From NCBI GenBank assembly GCA_949317995.1, contig OX439041.1, positions 9,064,001-9,128,000 of the forward strand: DNA of 64,000 nt, given 5' to 3'. How positions within the stretch are numbered: the stretch's first letter is position 1; each line of letters opens with the position of its first letter. Below the pieces are notes generated by a model, which saw only the letters and a list, made by a program, of their open reading frames with translations, made no database searches and had not been told where the DNA came from. Below are positions 45,237 through 56,794 of the stretch, in pieces. The position numbers were made by a program, and so were the translations under genes. This stretch comes from Acholoe squamosa (lineage: Eukaryota; Annelida; Polychaeta; Phyllodocida; Polynoidae).

Positions 45237-48200
45237 TATTCAGTCCACTAATGATATCCACCCCGATTCTTGCGAATCTAACTCCGAAAAGTTCTTGGGA
45301 TAGTGGAAGCTTGCCCATCTCGGGTCCTGGTTTGTTTTTACAACAGTCCGGACAGGTGGTTACCCATCTTTGCAAGTCCCGTGTCATGCCAGGCCAGTAG
45401 TACTTCTTGGAAAGTCGTGCTAATGAGCGTTTCCTCCCGAAATGACCACTGGTCCGATGCCCATGACAGAAGTACATAATGTCATGTCTCATGGCATGTG
45501 GTATTACCCCTTGCATGATTTTCTCACCATTATTACATGGCTTCCAACGGTATAACACGCCTTTCCGGACTTCAAGCTCTGTCCATTGAGCAAGAAACCT
45601 TCTCATTTCTCAGTTTTCCAGAGAGACCTCCAGTCTAACTGGACATATAACCTTTGGTACTAATTGCAGTAGCTGTGCAGTTATCGAGTCAGTTTCCTGG
45701 AAACGTCGTATGTGATCCATAGACCAATCCAGTATACTGGCAACTAGGGGTTCGAATGGTCTTCGAATCCCTGCTAGCACTGCTCTATGAGCTCCACAAT
45801 CAGTACAAGCTGGATTATCACATTTCCGTATTGGTATTCGAGACAAAGCTTCAGCATTTAAATGCTTAACTCCGGGTCTATGCTGAATCTGGTGATGTTC
45901 AAGCCCATACTCGGATAAATGGGCTAGCCATCGACCTAGCATTCCTTCAGCATCTCGGAAGTACAGTAGCCATCTTAAATAGGAGTGATCCGTACGTAAA
46001 GTAAAGTTCGTTCCCCATAAAAAATGTTTGAACTTCTTGGTATATACGACTACTGCTAACAACTCTCTTTTGGTTGTGCAGTAATTGCGCTGAGTTTTAC
46101 TCAGTGTGTTGCTGGCAAAGGCAATAGGTACCTCTCTCCCATTTTGGACTTGCGAGAGAGCTGCACCAATGCTATCATTACTAGCATCAGTATCCAATAT
46201 GAAATGATCCGTTTCATTCGGATATTGTAATACTGGAGTACTCATGAACAGGTCTTTTAGCTTTTGAAAAGCAGATTCCTGTTCATGCGTCCAAGGAAAT
46301 TTTTCCTTGGTACTTCCTGGCGTCCAGTTAGCAATTGCTTGTAATGGGTAACTGACTCTAGAATAATTCGGAATAAATTCCCTATAATAGGAACGGAATC
46401 CTAAAAAGGACCTCACCTCTTTGGGTGTTTTAGGTCTATTCCAATTCGTAAATGATTCGATTTTATCGGGATCAGCTTTTATTCCTTCATCACTAATGAT
46501 GCGGCCCAAATAATTTATGGACTTTCTAAACATGTGGCATTTCTTGGGTTTCAATTTGAGACCATTAGAAATAATACGTTCTAATACCAATTTGAGATTG
46601 TTAGAACATTCTCCGAATGTTTTTCCGAAGCCTATTACATCGTCAAGGTATAGAAGACATCTTTTCCACAATAAGTCACTTAGGATAGTTTCCATCATTG
46701 CTTCAAATGTTGCTGGTGCATTGCACAAACCAAACGGCATTACATTATATTGGAATAATCCAATATGACTCGAAAATGCAGTCTTTTCCATATCTGATGG
46801 ATTCATTCCCACTTGCAAATATCCTGATTGCAAGTCTAAGGTACAAAACCAACTGTTTCCTCATAAGGAGTCAATGGTTTCGTCTATTCTCGGTAATGGA
46901 TACGAATTCTTTTTCGTTATTCCATTCAACTTCCTGTAGTCTATGTAAAAGCGGATAGTACCGTCTTCTTTTAGTTACCATACACACAGGACTACTCCAT
47001 GAACTATTGGATGGGACTATTACGGCCTGTTCAAACACCTTGTTTATTTCCTCTTCAGCTACTCTCTTCTTCGCTAAAGGTAACCGCCTATATGGTATTT
47101 TAAAGGGTTCCGCATCTCCAGTATCTATTTTATGGACTACCTTATTTGTCGTACCTAGTTTTTCACCGGGTTTGGCATAAGGCAGTCTTATACTGACAGA
47201 GCATATCATAGAACTCTTTCCGGTGTTCCGGATCTTCTAATGAAGTTTCTTCATACAACTTGAGTAAGTCATCCGAAATTTCATCATCTTCTGTTACCTT
47301 CTGTAAGTTTAACTTACTATCAGTTACAGTTTCCGAAAGGGTCACGTTACCAAAAACTTGTCCCTTTTTTAAGTAGATAGTAGTGTTTCCAGTGTTAGAG
47401 ACAGGTACTACCGACCAGGATGCATTTGCTACTATAGTGTCTACAGATGTTAATCCGATACTTGACAGAGTAGCTACATCCGGTTCTATCACTGCAGGCT
47501 TATTACGCATTGCAGGATCACTTCTTACAAGCACATCACAGGCTACACCCGGAGGGATCCGCACAGTGTGTGCTACACTAGCCATACTGCTCACTTGTCT
47601 CAGTACACACCTAACCTTTACAGGATACGGGTATTTCACACTCAACTCTCCTGATTGGGGCTCCAACACCACCTCATACAGGGATGCGAAATCCAACCCA
47701 AGTATCCCCTCATCTGCTATATCCGCAACGGTGGCGCTCATGACATAGTCATGTATTCCATCCAATTGCAGCTTCACACAAGTTCCTCCATACGTTTGCA
47801 AGGTACTGCCATCGGCCGTTTGAGCACTTCCTCCCGATTTGAGAGTATCATGTTCATTCGGGATAAGATCATAGAACCTCTTGGAGATACAGGAGTGGCT
47901 AGCACCCGTATCCATAAGAAATTCGGCAGATCTTCCGTTAACAGTGAGGCAAACATACCACCGCCTTCCGTTTAGAACAGAAGGCGTGTCCGTAACGATC
48001 GGAACGTCATTGTTCACACCTGGAGTCAATGCACATCCTTTCAGGTATGCCAGACAAGGATGAATCGGGGGTAGGTAGGCACTACCAACCCTGGCTAACG
48101 CATAGCCGCCTACCTCGTTACTGATATCGGGTTTCCCCTGTGCTCCCTGGGCACCTGTTATATCAGCTTCCCTAACCTTCCGGGTGTCTACAACCACCTC

Positions 48201-48293
48201 GGTGTTAGGCGAGTTTGTTACTACATGCGAACTTTCGTCACGGATGGTGATATCATGGCAAGACTTGTCACTGGGATCCCCTTCTTTGCCCAT
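45237..48293 (-). pseudogene. pol: Element C pol, integrase truncated
   Basis: Frame 48293-47163 starts in the -1 frame relative to gag and carries the protease (FLMDTGASHSCISKRF, about 47890-47920). Frameshifts near 47190 and 46975 disturb the RT N-terminus (IPYRRLPLAKKRVAEEEINK). 46833-45610 gives the rest of RT (MPFGLCNAPATFEAMM, LLYLDDVIGFG), YLGRIISDEGIKADP, RNase H (DTDASNDS, TKRELLAVV, LRTDHSYLRWLL), and the start of integrase, with a TGA at 45610-45612. 45606-45237 has the zinc domain (HGHRTSGHFGRKRSLARL, YYWPGMTRDLQRW, TCPDCC) and stops right after the first catalytic Asp (VDIISGLN), where it is joined to the third ORF. Confidence 0.9.
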
Positions 48294-48307
48294 AGGGGGA
48301 CCCCTCC

Positions 48308-49640
48308 TCAGTTTTCCTCTGTACTTATTCCAGAGACACCTTCCTGTCTGCGAGGGACAGGTTTCTCAGCCATACATTCGGGAGCATAATGTCCTAATTT
48401 CTGGCATCTGAAGCATCTCCTTTGAGATTTATCAACTCTAGGTCTTTTCAGAGCCTCTGTTAATCCGGCTATTAATGTCTCCATCATATTAGTTGGAGTA
48501 GCAGCGGCTACTACGGTAGGAGTGACCGTAGTGGTCGCACTACCCGATTTAATAGGTCCGGAAGCTATTTTACTAGCCACGGCCCCTCCCCTTCCTTTCG
48601 TATGTACCTTCCTATACCGTTTCTGTCGGTAATACTTTCCAGCAACCTGGACTGATCCAATATATTCTCCATTTTCATCAGAGACATATTCATCTTCCTG
48701 ATCAGCCTCCTGTAGATCGACAGGGGCTAATTGGGAAGTTTCATATACCTGAGCAGGGGAACCTCCGTATTGCAATTGAGCTGCTCGGACCGGATTCGGT
48801 CCTAGACCTACCAATCTCTTCTTCATATCATGTCCATCGATTGATATGAATAGGTCACTGAAGGATGTGTCATCCTTCCAAGAATCCCAAACTACTTGTT
48901 TGTGATCCGGATCCCGCAATCCATTGTAGAATTGTGTAAACAATTCCTGCAGATAGCAGTCATCATCATGAGCCCAATTAGGATGTGCTTTTGATAGCAA
49001 GTCCTATAGCTCCAAACTAAAGACTTTATGAGATTCTTTAGGTTTTTGTGTCTTCTTCTTAAAGCTTACCCATGGATCTTCTCTAACGATCGAACCAAAC
49101 AGGTACGCGGCACACTCGACCAATTGATCATATGTGTCGTATATTCCGTACACAGCTCTCCATTGATTGAGGGCTACTTTTCAACCTTTATTTAACCAGC
49201 AGATCAAATAAGGTAAAGCTTCTTCTTTTGTCCAACCACTACAGTTGACTTCATCGACAAAAGCTTGATACCTATCCTTCCAAGGATCATTAGAATCATA
49301 AGGAGGGCCACCCGGGGGATTACCTCCAGGGGGACCACCACTAGGGTAGTTCCCGGAAGCACCACCAGGGTATCCACCTCCATAACTTACATTTCCAGTT
49401 GTTCCGGAAGATGTATACCTGGGGTAGGAATTATTTTGATTCCATCCCTGGTTATATGTATTACCATTTTGGTAATTACTACCTCCTGCCGGATTATAGT
49501 TATACCTATATCCGTAGGGAGTTGTTCTTGGTAGGTACGTACCACCGGTCACATTAGGTTGTGGGGGGTTCGGTCTAGGGAAGCGTCCACCATTCGGAAC
49601 ATTGCTTTGACCAGACCTGGAAGAGGTACTTTGCCAGTTT
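48308..49640 (-). pseudogene. gag: Element C gag
   Basis: A Pro/Asn then Gly/Tyr/Asn-rich front (PNPPQPNVTGGTY; YNQGWNQNNSYPRY) leads to the capsid motif NCSGWTKEEALPYLICWLNK (about 49195-49255). A nonsense codon (TGA) sits at 49181-49183, just before VALNQWR. From 49000 come the capsid C-terminus (ELFTQFYNGLRDPDHKQVV) and an acidic then basic linker. Last is the CCHC knuckle (CFRCQKLGHYAPEC, about 48375-48416), and the frame ends TEEN-stop at 48308. Pol follows in the -1 frame. Confidence 0.85.
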
Positions 49641-49856
49641 GCCGGTGTTCAGTTTCACAGGTCCAAGTCCAGATACTTAGTTACTTGTTCCTATCCTCCT
49701 CGTAAGGATTAATGTTAAGCATCAATGTTGCTCACAAATTTTTTCTTTCATTTATTTGTTTCTATGTTTTTGTTAATAAATAGGCCGGTGTTCAGTTTCA
49801 CAGGTCCAAGTCCAGATACTTAGTTACTTGTTCCTATCCTCCTCGTAAGGATTAAT
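49641..49856 (+). repeat. 73-bp direct repeat at the truncated 5' end of element C
   Basis: 49641-49713 and 49784-49856 are near-identical (GCCGGTGTTCAGTTTCACAG... to ...AAGGATTAAT), with 70 bp of AT-rich sequence between. The first copy abuts the truncated gag. It may be flanking DNA duplicated at the breakpoint, or part of another element. Confidence 0.85.
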
Positions 49857-50128
49857 AGAAAATATATAAACACGGACTGCTAACCCGGAATAAAAAAATT
49901 CCATATTTATTTTTATTGTCAAAGGTGTATAAAATCGCCTAATTATTTCCGTCCGGCTAATATAACATGATTTCTGTCCTGCCCTACTGAAAAAATAGGG
50001 AGAACCCTGCAATCACGCGAGAAAAGAGGGGAATCCCTGCAGGATCTCAGTCCTACGTCATCACCGGAAGGTCTTCCCCGTGTTCGCCATTCGTGTCAAC
50101 TTTTTCAAGTTGTACACCAAGAAAAATC

Positions 50129-53100
50129 ATGAATCATGGAGATAAGAGGGTGAGTAACACAAGCATCAAACAATGAAATGAAAGCCCTGTGTCTGCTGTC
50201 TCTTCCTATGTGTGCATTGTATATGACATGCTTTTTTTTTAATCAGATTTCATACTTAGAAACATCGGTTTTCATGACGCCGGTTAACATCAGTTTACTT
50301 TCTGGCCTGGTAGAGTTGGTGCCCTTTATTTCAAGGTCCTTTTACCCACCCTACCTATTACTGACAATGAACTGAAACAATCAACTTGTAATAACATGGG
50401 ATTGTGATGTGTGAATAGCTGTCAAGTGATTTTTTTGGGGAACAATGAAAAAAGGGGGGGGGCAGAAGGAATCTGCTGAACCAAAAAATTATCGTACGGT
50501 GCCGGGTTAAAAAATGGACTACCCTGACCTTTATTTTTTTAAGCCCTTTTTCAGTATAGACCACTCTTCTTGGCCCTTTTTTGAGCCTCCCCCTCCCCCC
50601 TTGTCATACTTTTCGGCACTTTTGCATGTTACAAGGTAAAAGGAAAAATTGTTCCCTTTCTAAGGGTGTGGGTCTCCAGCAGACAGCCCCTAGCCTCAGA
50701 GAAAAGTAGGCCCTGAAATCTTAGAAATTAATATAAATAAGTTATCTTTGCACTATATTTGACCTCTTTTCCTTATTCATATAAATAAAAATTGTATGTC
50801 CAATTAGTACACTGTAAAAAAATCCAATGCAAGTTATATATTCGTCTTTCTAAGAATACTTTAATAAAAGTGAACTAAACACCGGTTGTTCTTTCTTTTC
50901 ACCTAGTTTGCTGACCCCAATTATGGAGAACCATATGACGAAGAATTCTATGATGACACTCGACCTGAAAATTTCTCTGGTGGCGCAGGGGATCAAGCCA
51001 TCAGTTATATGTCACACCTACACACAATGGAAAGTCAGAGAGCAGATCTGTCGGCACGCCGGCAAAAAGGAATGGCCCCATGTAGAGAACATCAAAGTCA
51101 CTTCCCTCCGCCGGAGAAACGGCGGTACATATACCCAGAGACTCCAGACTGTGAACAAACTGATCCCACATATATATTACCAGAGCCCACTAGAGGAAGT
51201 TCCTCGAGGGGTCGAGGGCGAGGAAGGGGAAGACCTCGTGGGTCTAATTCCTCTTCTTACCGAGGTAAAGGGAAAGGGCGGGCTGCCCCTGCACTAATGT
51301 TCAAAACTTTGAAGGACTAACAGCAGCTGTTAGAGCGCTCACTCAGGTCATTCCACAGTCATCTTCTAACATTCCAGGGCTCACAGAGGCTCTGCAGGCA
51401 GTGTCTTCTGCAGTCAGTGAAGTCCAAGGATCCAGTGCTACCAGTGCTACCAGTGCTGAAACAGTCCCACCTGGTCCTTCCTCGTCCGATCGGTCCCTTA
51501 ATCTGAACAAAAGCATGGTCAGCTTGTCTTTGGACCCAGTCACGGGCGGAGTTATTCTCCCCACTGACCCACAGGCTCTGGCCCAACTAGAGCAGCAGAT
51601 GAAGGGCGTACACTGGAAAGCGAACTAACTGAGGCCTCTCATATTTGGGGCAAACCATCTTAAAGTGGTTTTGAAAGGCCGTTTCAAGCACCCCACTGAC
51701 GGCGCAGTACTCAAGGAATTAGCTTGGAAAGAATTACAAGGTATAAAATATAGTCTCGTTTTCTGTTTTTGTTCATAAATATATTTAACCAATTAAAAAT
51801 GTTTAATATTAGAAACACCTTTTCTCTCTCTCTAGCTTATACCATAATAGAACTTAAAACAGAAAAGTATGTTTCAATCCATATATATATTTTAATGCAT
51901 ATTATCTTGTAAATAATTGTTATGTTCTGTGTCTATGTAACACATGAGATGGATATTCTTTTCATTTCCTACGATGAATTACTTCTTCAGAGTACGTGAT
52001 GGCTAACGGGAAGTGTTACAGATCCATACCTCAGTGCAAGGACAATTTAAATTATTTCGGCCAAGACGCTAGACGCAAGGTAAATGAAATTTTGTTTTTC
52101 TCCACATCCTGAATAAATTATTATTTCATGTACTCTTTTTTGGATTTTCGATATGGGTGGGACATATAGTGGTTTAAATATTAAAATCCATCTGCTTCTT
52201 TTCTGTCAGTCTAAGGCTGTTTAAAATAACTGAAGCACAATTGTACTTACAGAGACAGATGATAGACAACAAATACAAGACCGGCAGCGGTCAGAGGGAC
52301 GCAGAGGACTACCTTGATGAGCTGGAACAGGCGATCTGTGATTACTCCGGTAACAAAGTAATTTTAGGTAAATAAATCTGACCTATATTTACTTGTATTT
52401 TTCCATTCTTTAACTAGGTATTCAAAGATACTTCAGTATATAAGAGGCATTTTTTCAAACTTATAAAATATGGATCATATATAAATGATTTCATAAATAA
52501 CATGTGTTTCACTAACTTTTTCTGCAGGCATACCAGGAATGCAGCCCCCCAACCTGAAGGGCGGAGATCGAAAGGACAGGCCTTGGTCTTGCTATGACCC
52601 GGACAGAGAAGAGCGAGAGGACTATGCAGCCCTTTGTATGCCTTCTAAGGCCCTGGAAGTGGCACTAGATGGTCAATTGGTAGAAAGCCTAGAAGGTGGA
52701 GGTAAGTAAGAACATGGAATCAATTTTTCTATTTACCAAGAATAATTCCTAGCTTTTCCCAAATATGTGCTTCTTTATTGAACAGGTAAAACCGTGAATT
52801 TTTTAAGTTCAGTTTACACTGAAATAACTGTTTTAGGCTTGGATATAATTATGTTATAGTTTTATGCATTGTCACCTATTTTTATTGCAGAGCCCTTTGT
52901 TAATAAAGAGCAAGCGGTTAGGGTGGAAGCAGAAATGGAGAGGAACATGACCCCTGCAGAGCACCGTTCTTACCAAGAGAACTACAACCCTGTCATTTCT
53001 TCCAACTTCCAGGAAGAAGTGAACAGAGAGGATAACATCACACAGACTAACCCAAATTACCTATCCAATGCGACATCACAACAACTTCTTGCGAAGCCCC

Positions 53101-55210
53101 GAGTAAACTCTGGTACTCTTCTTCACATTGTTGACTCTTTCAATACCAGGGTTAAAAAGGCAGAGCAAAAGAAGACCTCAGACACAAGTGTTGTATCCCT
53201 TTTACCTTCAGGCAGAACTAAGGACGACCTTTTGGCTGAGGTGTGCAGGCTTCAGGAGAAAAACCGTGCCAGACTACAAGAAAATAAAAATTCTAACACT
53301 GGGCAAAAAACAAATACAAATATCCAAAGAGTAAACATCAGGCAGGATCAATCTCCAGGTAACATGGGCCCTGAAAATGTATCTTTAATTGGCCTACTTC
53401 CTCGCACCACCAGCAGGCAGGTCCCTCACATGAACAGATGGCACGTCCGTCTTACCAAGAGCCATGTAGTAGCTCACACCAACAGCCGGGTGGTAGCTCA
53501 CACCAACAGCAGGGAGGTCCGTCCTACCAGCAGCCAGGTGGTAGCTCACACCAACAGCAGGGAGGTCCGTCCTACCAGCAGCCAGGTGGTAGCTCACGCC
53601 AACAGCAGGGAGGTCCGTCCTACCAGCAGCCAGGTGGTAGCTCACGCCAACAGCAGGGAGGTCCGTCCTACCAACAGCCAGGTGGTAGCTCACTCCAACA
53701 GCAGGGTAGTAGCTCACACCAACAGCAGGCACGTCCTTTGTACCAACAGCAGGGTGGGAGCTCTCACCAACAGCAGGGAGGTCTTTCGTACCAACAGCAG
53801 GGAGGTCCTTCGTACCAACAGCAGGGAGGTCCTTCGTACCAACAGCAGAGTGGTAACTCACACCAATAGCCGACCCATACTGTACAACAAAAGCAGCCTG
53901 TTGTTAATTACCCTGAACGTTCAGTCCGCAATCAGCCAGAAAATCCTGGAGACATGCTGCAAACCCAGCGTCATGTAAGTCAACAAGAGCAAGCTCCACC
54001 CACACTTGATCAAAATATAAATGAAACAGAAATCCAAGAAATAGAATACTCCATGGAAGATGGGACTGAAATAAATAACGAGGTAAATAAATATGAAATA
54101 AATACTGAACATATATCTGAGTAACCTGCAAAGAGGCCACGCCTTCGCAGATCGGCTTCTTTCTCGAAGATAATAAATGCATCACTGCCAGACCTGGAAG
54201 AGGACGAACCAGAGTTTCCTGAAGGATATAAAGGTTTCAGTACGAGTACTCCTAACCAAAACAAAGAGAAAGAATCTCCAGTTTTCACCTCTCAGGCCAG
54301 AAGAAGGTGCTCTCCACGTTTGGCTGTCAAAGCCAAAGGTACAACTCCTAACAGTCCTGCTTTACAGAAAATAGAGCGTGCTGTTAACCAGAAAACTCAA
54401 TCCAAGAAGGAACTCCTCAGTCAAAAGAAAACTAACACCAAAAAGGGAGAAAAGAACCAAAAGACTGACACCATACAAGAAACTGACACCATACAACAAA
54501 AAGAAGCCCAGGAGAGGAAGGAAGAAATGTTTGCTCTTGTAGATAGCCTAAAAGATGTTGTAAAGGAGACAAACAAAGTAATTGGCGAAGAACAGGAGAA
54601 GCTTGTTCAAAAAATTATGCAGACTCAATGTCAGATAGCAGACTCAACAAAAGACTTGGCTCAGAGTATAACTGAGAGCTTCAACAAAGCTTCTCGTGAA
54701 ATGTCTGCTGCTCTTAAAAAGAATCTAATTGACATGGCCTCAGATAATATGCGAGCCCTGAAGGAAGCATTGAAATCTCACAACGAAAGGATAATGCAAA
54801 TAAAAAATTCCAACATAGATGATTATAAATCGCGCAGGGATACTATGCTTGAGGTAGAGGAGAAATTGGCTGAACGTAGTGTGAAGAAAGAAGTAGAACT
54901 TGCCAAGGGCCTTGAAAATGTGGGAAAACAAATTTTTAAGGCTGCAGGAGACATAGCTGATTCACAACTTCAGGCTGCTGCAGCGGTCAGCAAATCACAT
55001 GATAAAATAAATGCGACTGTTGTGAACCTAAATGACATTGTCACGACATTAAGCCAGAATATGGCAAGCCTCTCTATTTCAGTTGACACGGTCAGGAAGG
55101 AACAAGAACTGTCTCTGTGGGTGGCTGAGAAAACAGACAAGGTATTAGTTGCAGTGACATCAAATTTGTCTCATTTGACAGCGGCGCAAGAAAGAATAAA
55201 CGCATTTTAA
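50129..55210 (+). pseudogene. Spliced gene for a Gly/Arg-, Gln-rich coiled-coil protein, with in-frame stops
   Basis: Six exons with matching phases: 50129-50149 (MNHGDKR, donor AGG/GTGAGT), 50907-51740, 51991-52079, 52253-52367, 52528-52701 and 52891-55210. All introns are GT-AG. Parts in order: acidic N-terminus (FADPNYGEPYDEEFYDD), an RGRGRGRGRPRG box, a Ser/Thr-rich linker, EYVMANGKCYRSIPQC, RQMIDNKYKTGSGQRDAEDY, SWSCYDPDREERED-like charged segments, a 430-nt Gln/Gly repeat (53438-53869), a basic PAKRPRLRR motif (possible nuclear signal), and about 290 residues of helical, heptad-like sequence ending INAF. Frame changes near 51295 and 53372-53410 and stops at 51626 (TAA), 53867 (TAG) and 54122 (TAA) break it. 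I do not recognise the family. Confidence 0.6.
53438..53869 (+). repeat. Tandem repeat encoding GGPSYQQP / GGSSHQQQ units
   Basis: Short units of 24 or 48 nt (for example GGTAGCTCACACCAACAGCA, GGAGGTCCGTCCTACCAGCA) repeat about 14 times. In frame 2 they encode alternating GGSSHQQQ and GGPSYQQP blocks, a low-complexity Gln/Gly/Tyr domain. Both other plus frames and one minus frame are also open by virtue of the repeat and are shadows. Confidence 0.85.
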
Positions 55211-55389
55211 AAAAAGCACATTTAATACGCAAAACACCATTAAAATGTTTATTTAGGTATGCCATCTTGGATGTAAATATATTTTAAAAATGGACATAGA
55301 ATCTTCACCCTTAATGACAGCAATATATCTATTTTGATTGTTCAAGATGTCATGATACACCGGTTTCATTACATTACTTTGGTTTCTAG

Positions 55390-56190
55390 ATGGTCAGCCG
55401 AAGCTCTACCAGACTTGTTCCCCTGAACAGGCCACCGAACAGCCAGATAAAATACTCATTCCAGCAACAGGTCCGTTAAAAAGAAATTTCCATATATTTT
55501 TATTTCTTTTACAAATAGAATTATGAAACAAATTAATGTCATGGAGCTTATTAAAGTGCAAAAGTTGAAAAACTGTCAGTTAAAAATCATTTCTTATGCT
55601 TAATGTTATAAAATATATATAGTCTTTCAATAAAAAAGGAATTTTTTTTTTCAGCGGTCAACCGGCAGTCCAGTCTCGAGCCTGACGCGAGCCAGTTGCC
55701 TTCTTTCTCAGTTATGCCCTCTGCTACGGTTGTCTTAGTCCAGGAAGACACTCCACCTGCCGAAGTAATGGGAACAGAGGGAGTTGACACTGAAGCACAG
55801 GACAGAGTGCAGCCGGAGGTTCAGGTCATTCACAGCCCCCCTCAAATGGAGGTAGTGATACAGAAAAGCCCACAACAGGAAGATGGCATCTAACAGAGCT
55901 CGTCTCAGCAGGACGGACTTACAGACAGCTGTCCATCAAAGGACACAGCTGGTCCACCAAACTCACCGCAGCTGGAAGAAGAGACAGAGGACAATGCACC
56001 ACAGGATGTGAAAATTCAACGGGTACCCATGGCAGAAGCAGTGGCTATATTAGAATCATTGAAGAACGATGGGAGGGAAGGGGGAACCTCGGAAGCAGAC
56101 ACTGAGGGATCTGTCTCAGATAGAGACCACGATAACAGGCCCGTTAAAAGATCCCAGCGCATTAAAATTAAAAGGAAAAACAGAGAATAA
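55390..56190 (+). pseudogene. Alternative 3' exons of the same gene (or of a neighbour)
   Basis: Exon 55390-55470 (TTTCTAG acceptor; GQPKLYQTCSPEQATEQPDK) and exon 55655-56190 (TTTTTTTTTCAG acceptor) are both phase 1, so they could be spliced to the phase-1 donor at 52702 instead of exon 52891-55210. The second exon encodes a Pro/Glu/Gln-rich acidic region with a TAA at 55891-55893, after which the same frame continues (QSSSQQDGL). It ends in a basic tail (RPVKRSQRIKIKRKNRE, stop 56188-56190). This suggests two alternative C-termini; unproven. Confidence 0.5.
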
Positions 56191-56794
56191 GAAACTGTTG
56201 TGTCAAAACGCGAGAAATAACCAAGAAAAGTCTGTCATTGCTAAAAAGAATTATGTACAATTTATTTTTATTTCTTTCTATGATGTAGGTATTAAGGACA
56301 TAGCATGATGAAGCTATAACTTCTTAAGAGAAATAACAGAAAGTTATTTAACTGTATAATGTGCATATCATTGACAGGTACTGAACAATCAGTGGGTGCT
56401 AAGTGTATCAGTATTATGGTGATCATTTCAATACTCAGGTATTACATAATGTGCCTTAGATAAGGAGCATGCTTCCTTTGTCTTATATACATTCATACTA
56501 TTTATGTTTGTTGCTGGTTATCTTGCTTGAGTTATCAGAAAGTACATGTACTTAATGTTTCTGCTCATATATCATGATAAACATAGAGGTAATATGGAGA
56601 AATAATTTGTCTTTTCCATTTTATTTGAAAAAAAATCATTGTCATTGTAAAGGTTTATTCACATATTTACAGTATCCTTGAAATTGATCATAAAGTTTGA
56701 GGCTCCAAATTGGTCGGTGTTTTAACCAAAGTACGATTACAATTAAACATTCTGTGCTATCAAAGTGCTATCATGCCTGTTCACATTGGTTACC
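56191..56794. other. Non-coding interval
   Basis: AT-rich; no ORF or repeat of note. It separates the convergent ends of the spliced gene and the Harbinger-like gene. Confidence 0.5.

Larger units (their letters stand above)
40420..49640 (-). mobile_element. Element C: Ty3/gypsy-type LTR retrotransposon, sister of A, 5'-truncated
   Basis: Reading right to left: gag (from 49640), pol, third ORF, 3' non-coding region, 3' LTR (41655-40420). There is no 5' LTR; gag is cut at 49640, where a 73-bp direct repeat begins. It is very similar to A in gag motifs, pol and third ORF, so both belong to one family. It preserves an intact DTG and YLDD but has several frameshifts, stops and a deletion joining integrase to the third ORF. 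Confidence 0.9.

Noticed and set aside
53394..53861. Antisense ORF of 155 codons over the Gln repeat
   Set aside because: The repeat keeps several frames open. Only plus frame 2 is consistent with the downstream coiled-coil exon.
50129..56190. Alternative genetic code with TAA/TAG as Gln
   Set aside because: Other genes in the window use TAA and TAG as ordinary ends or carry TGA as well. Frame-shifting indels in the same gene point to decay.
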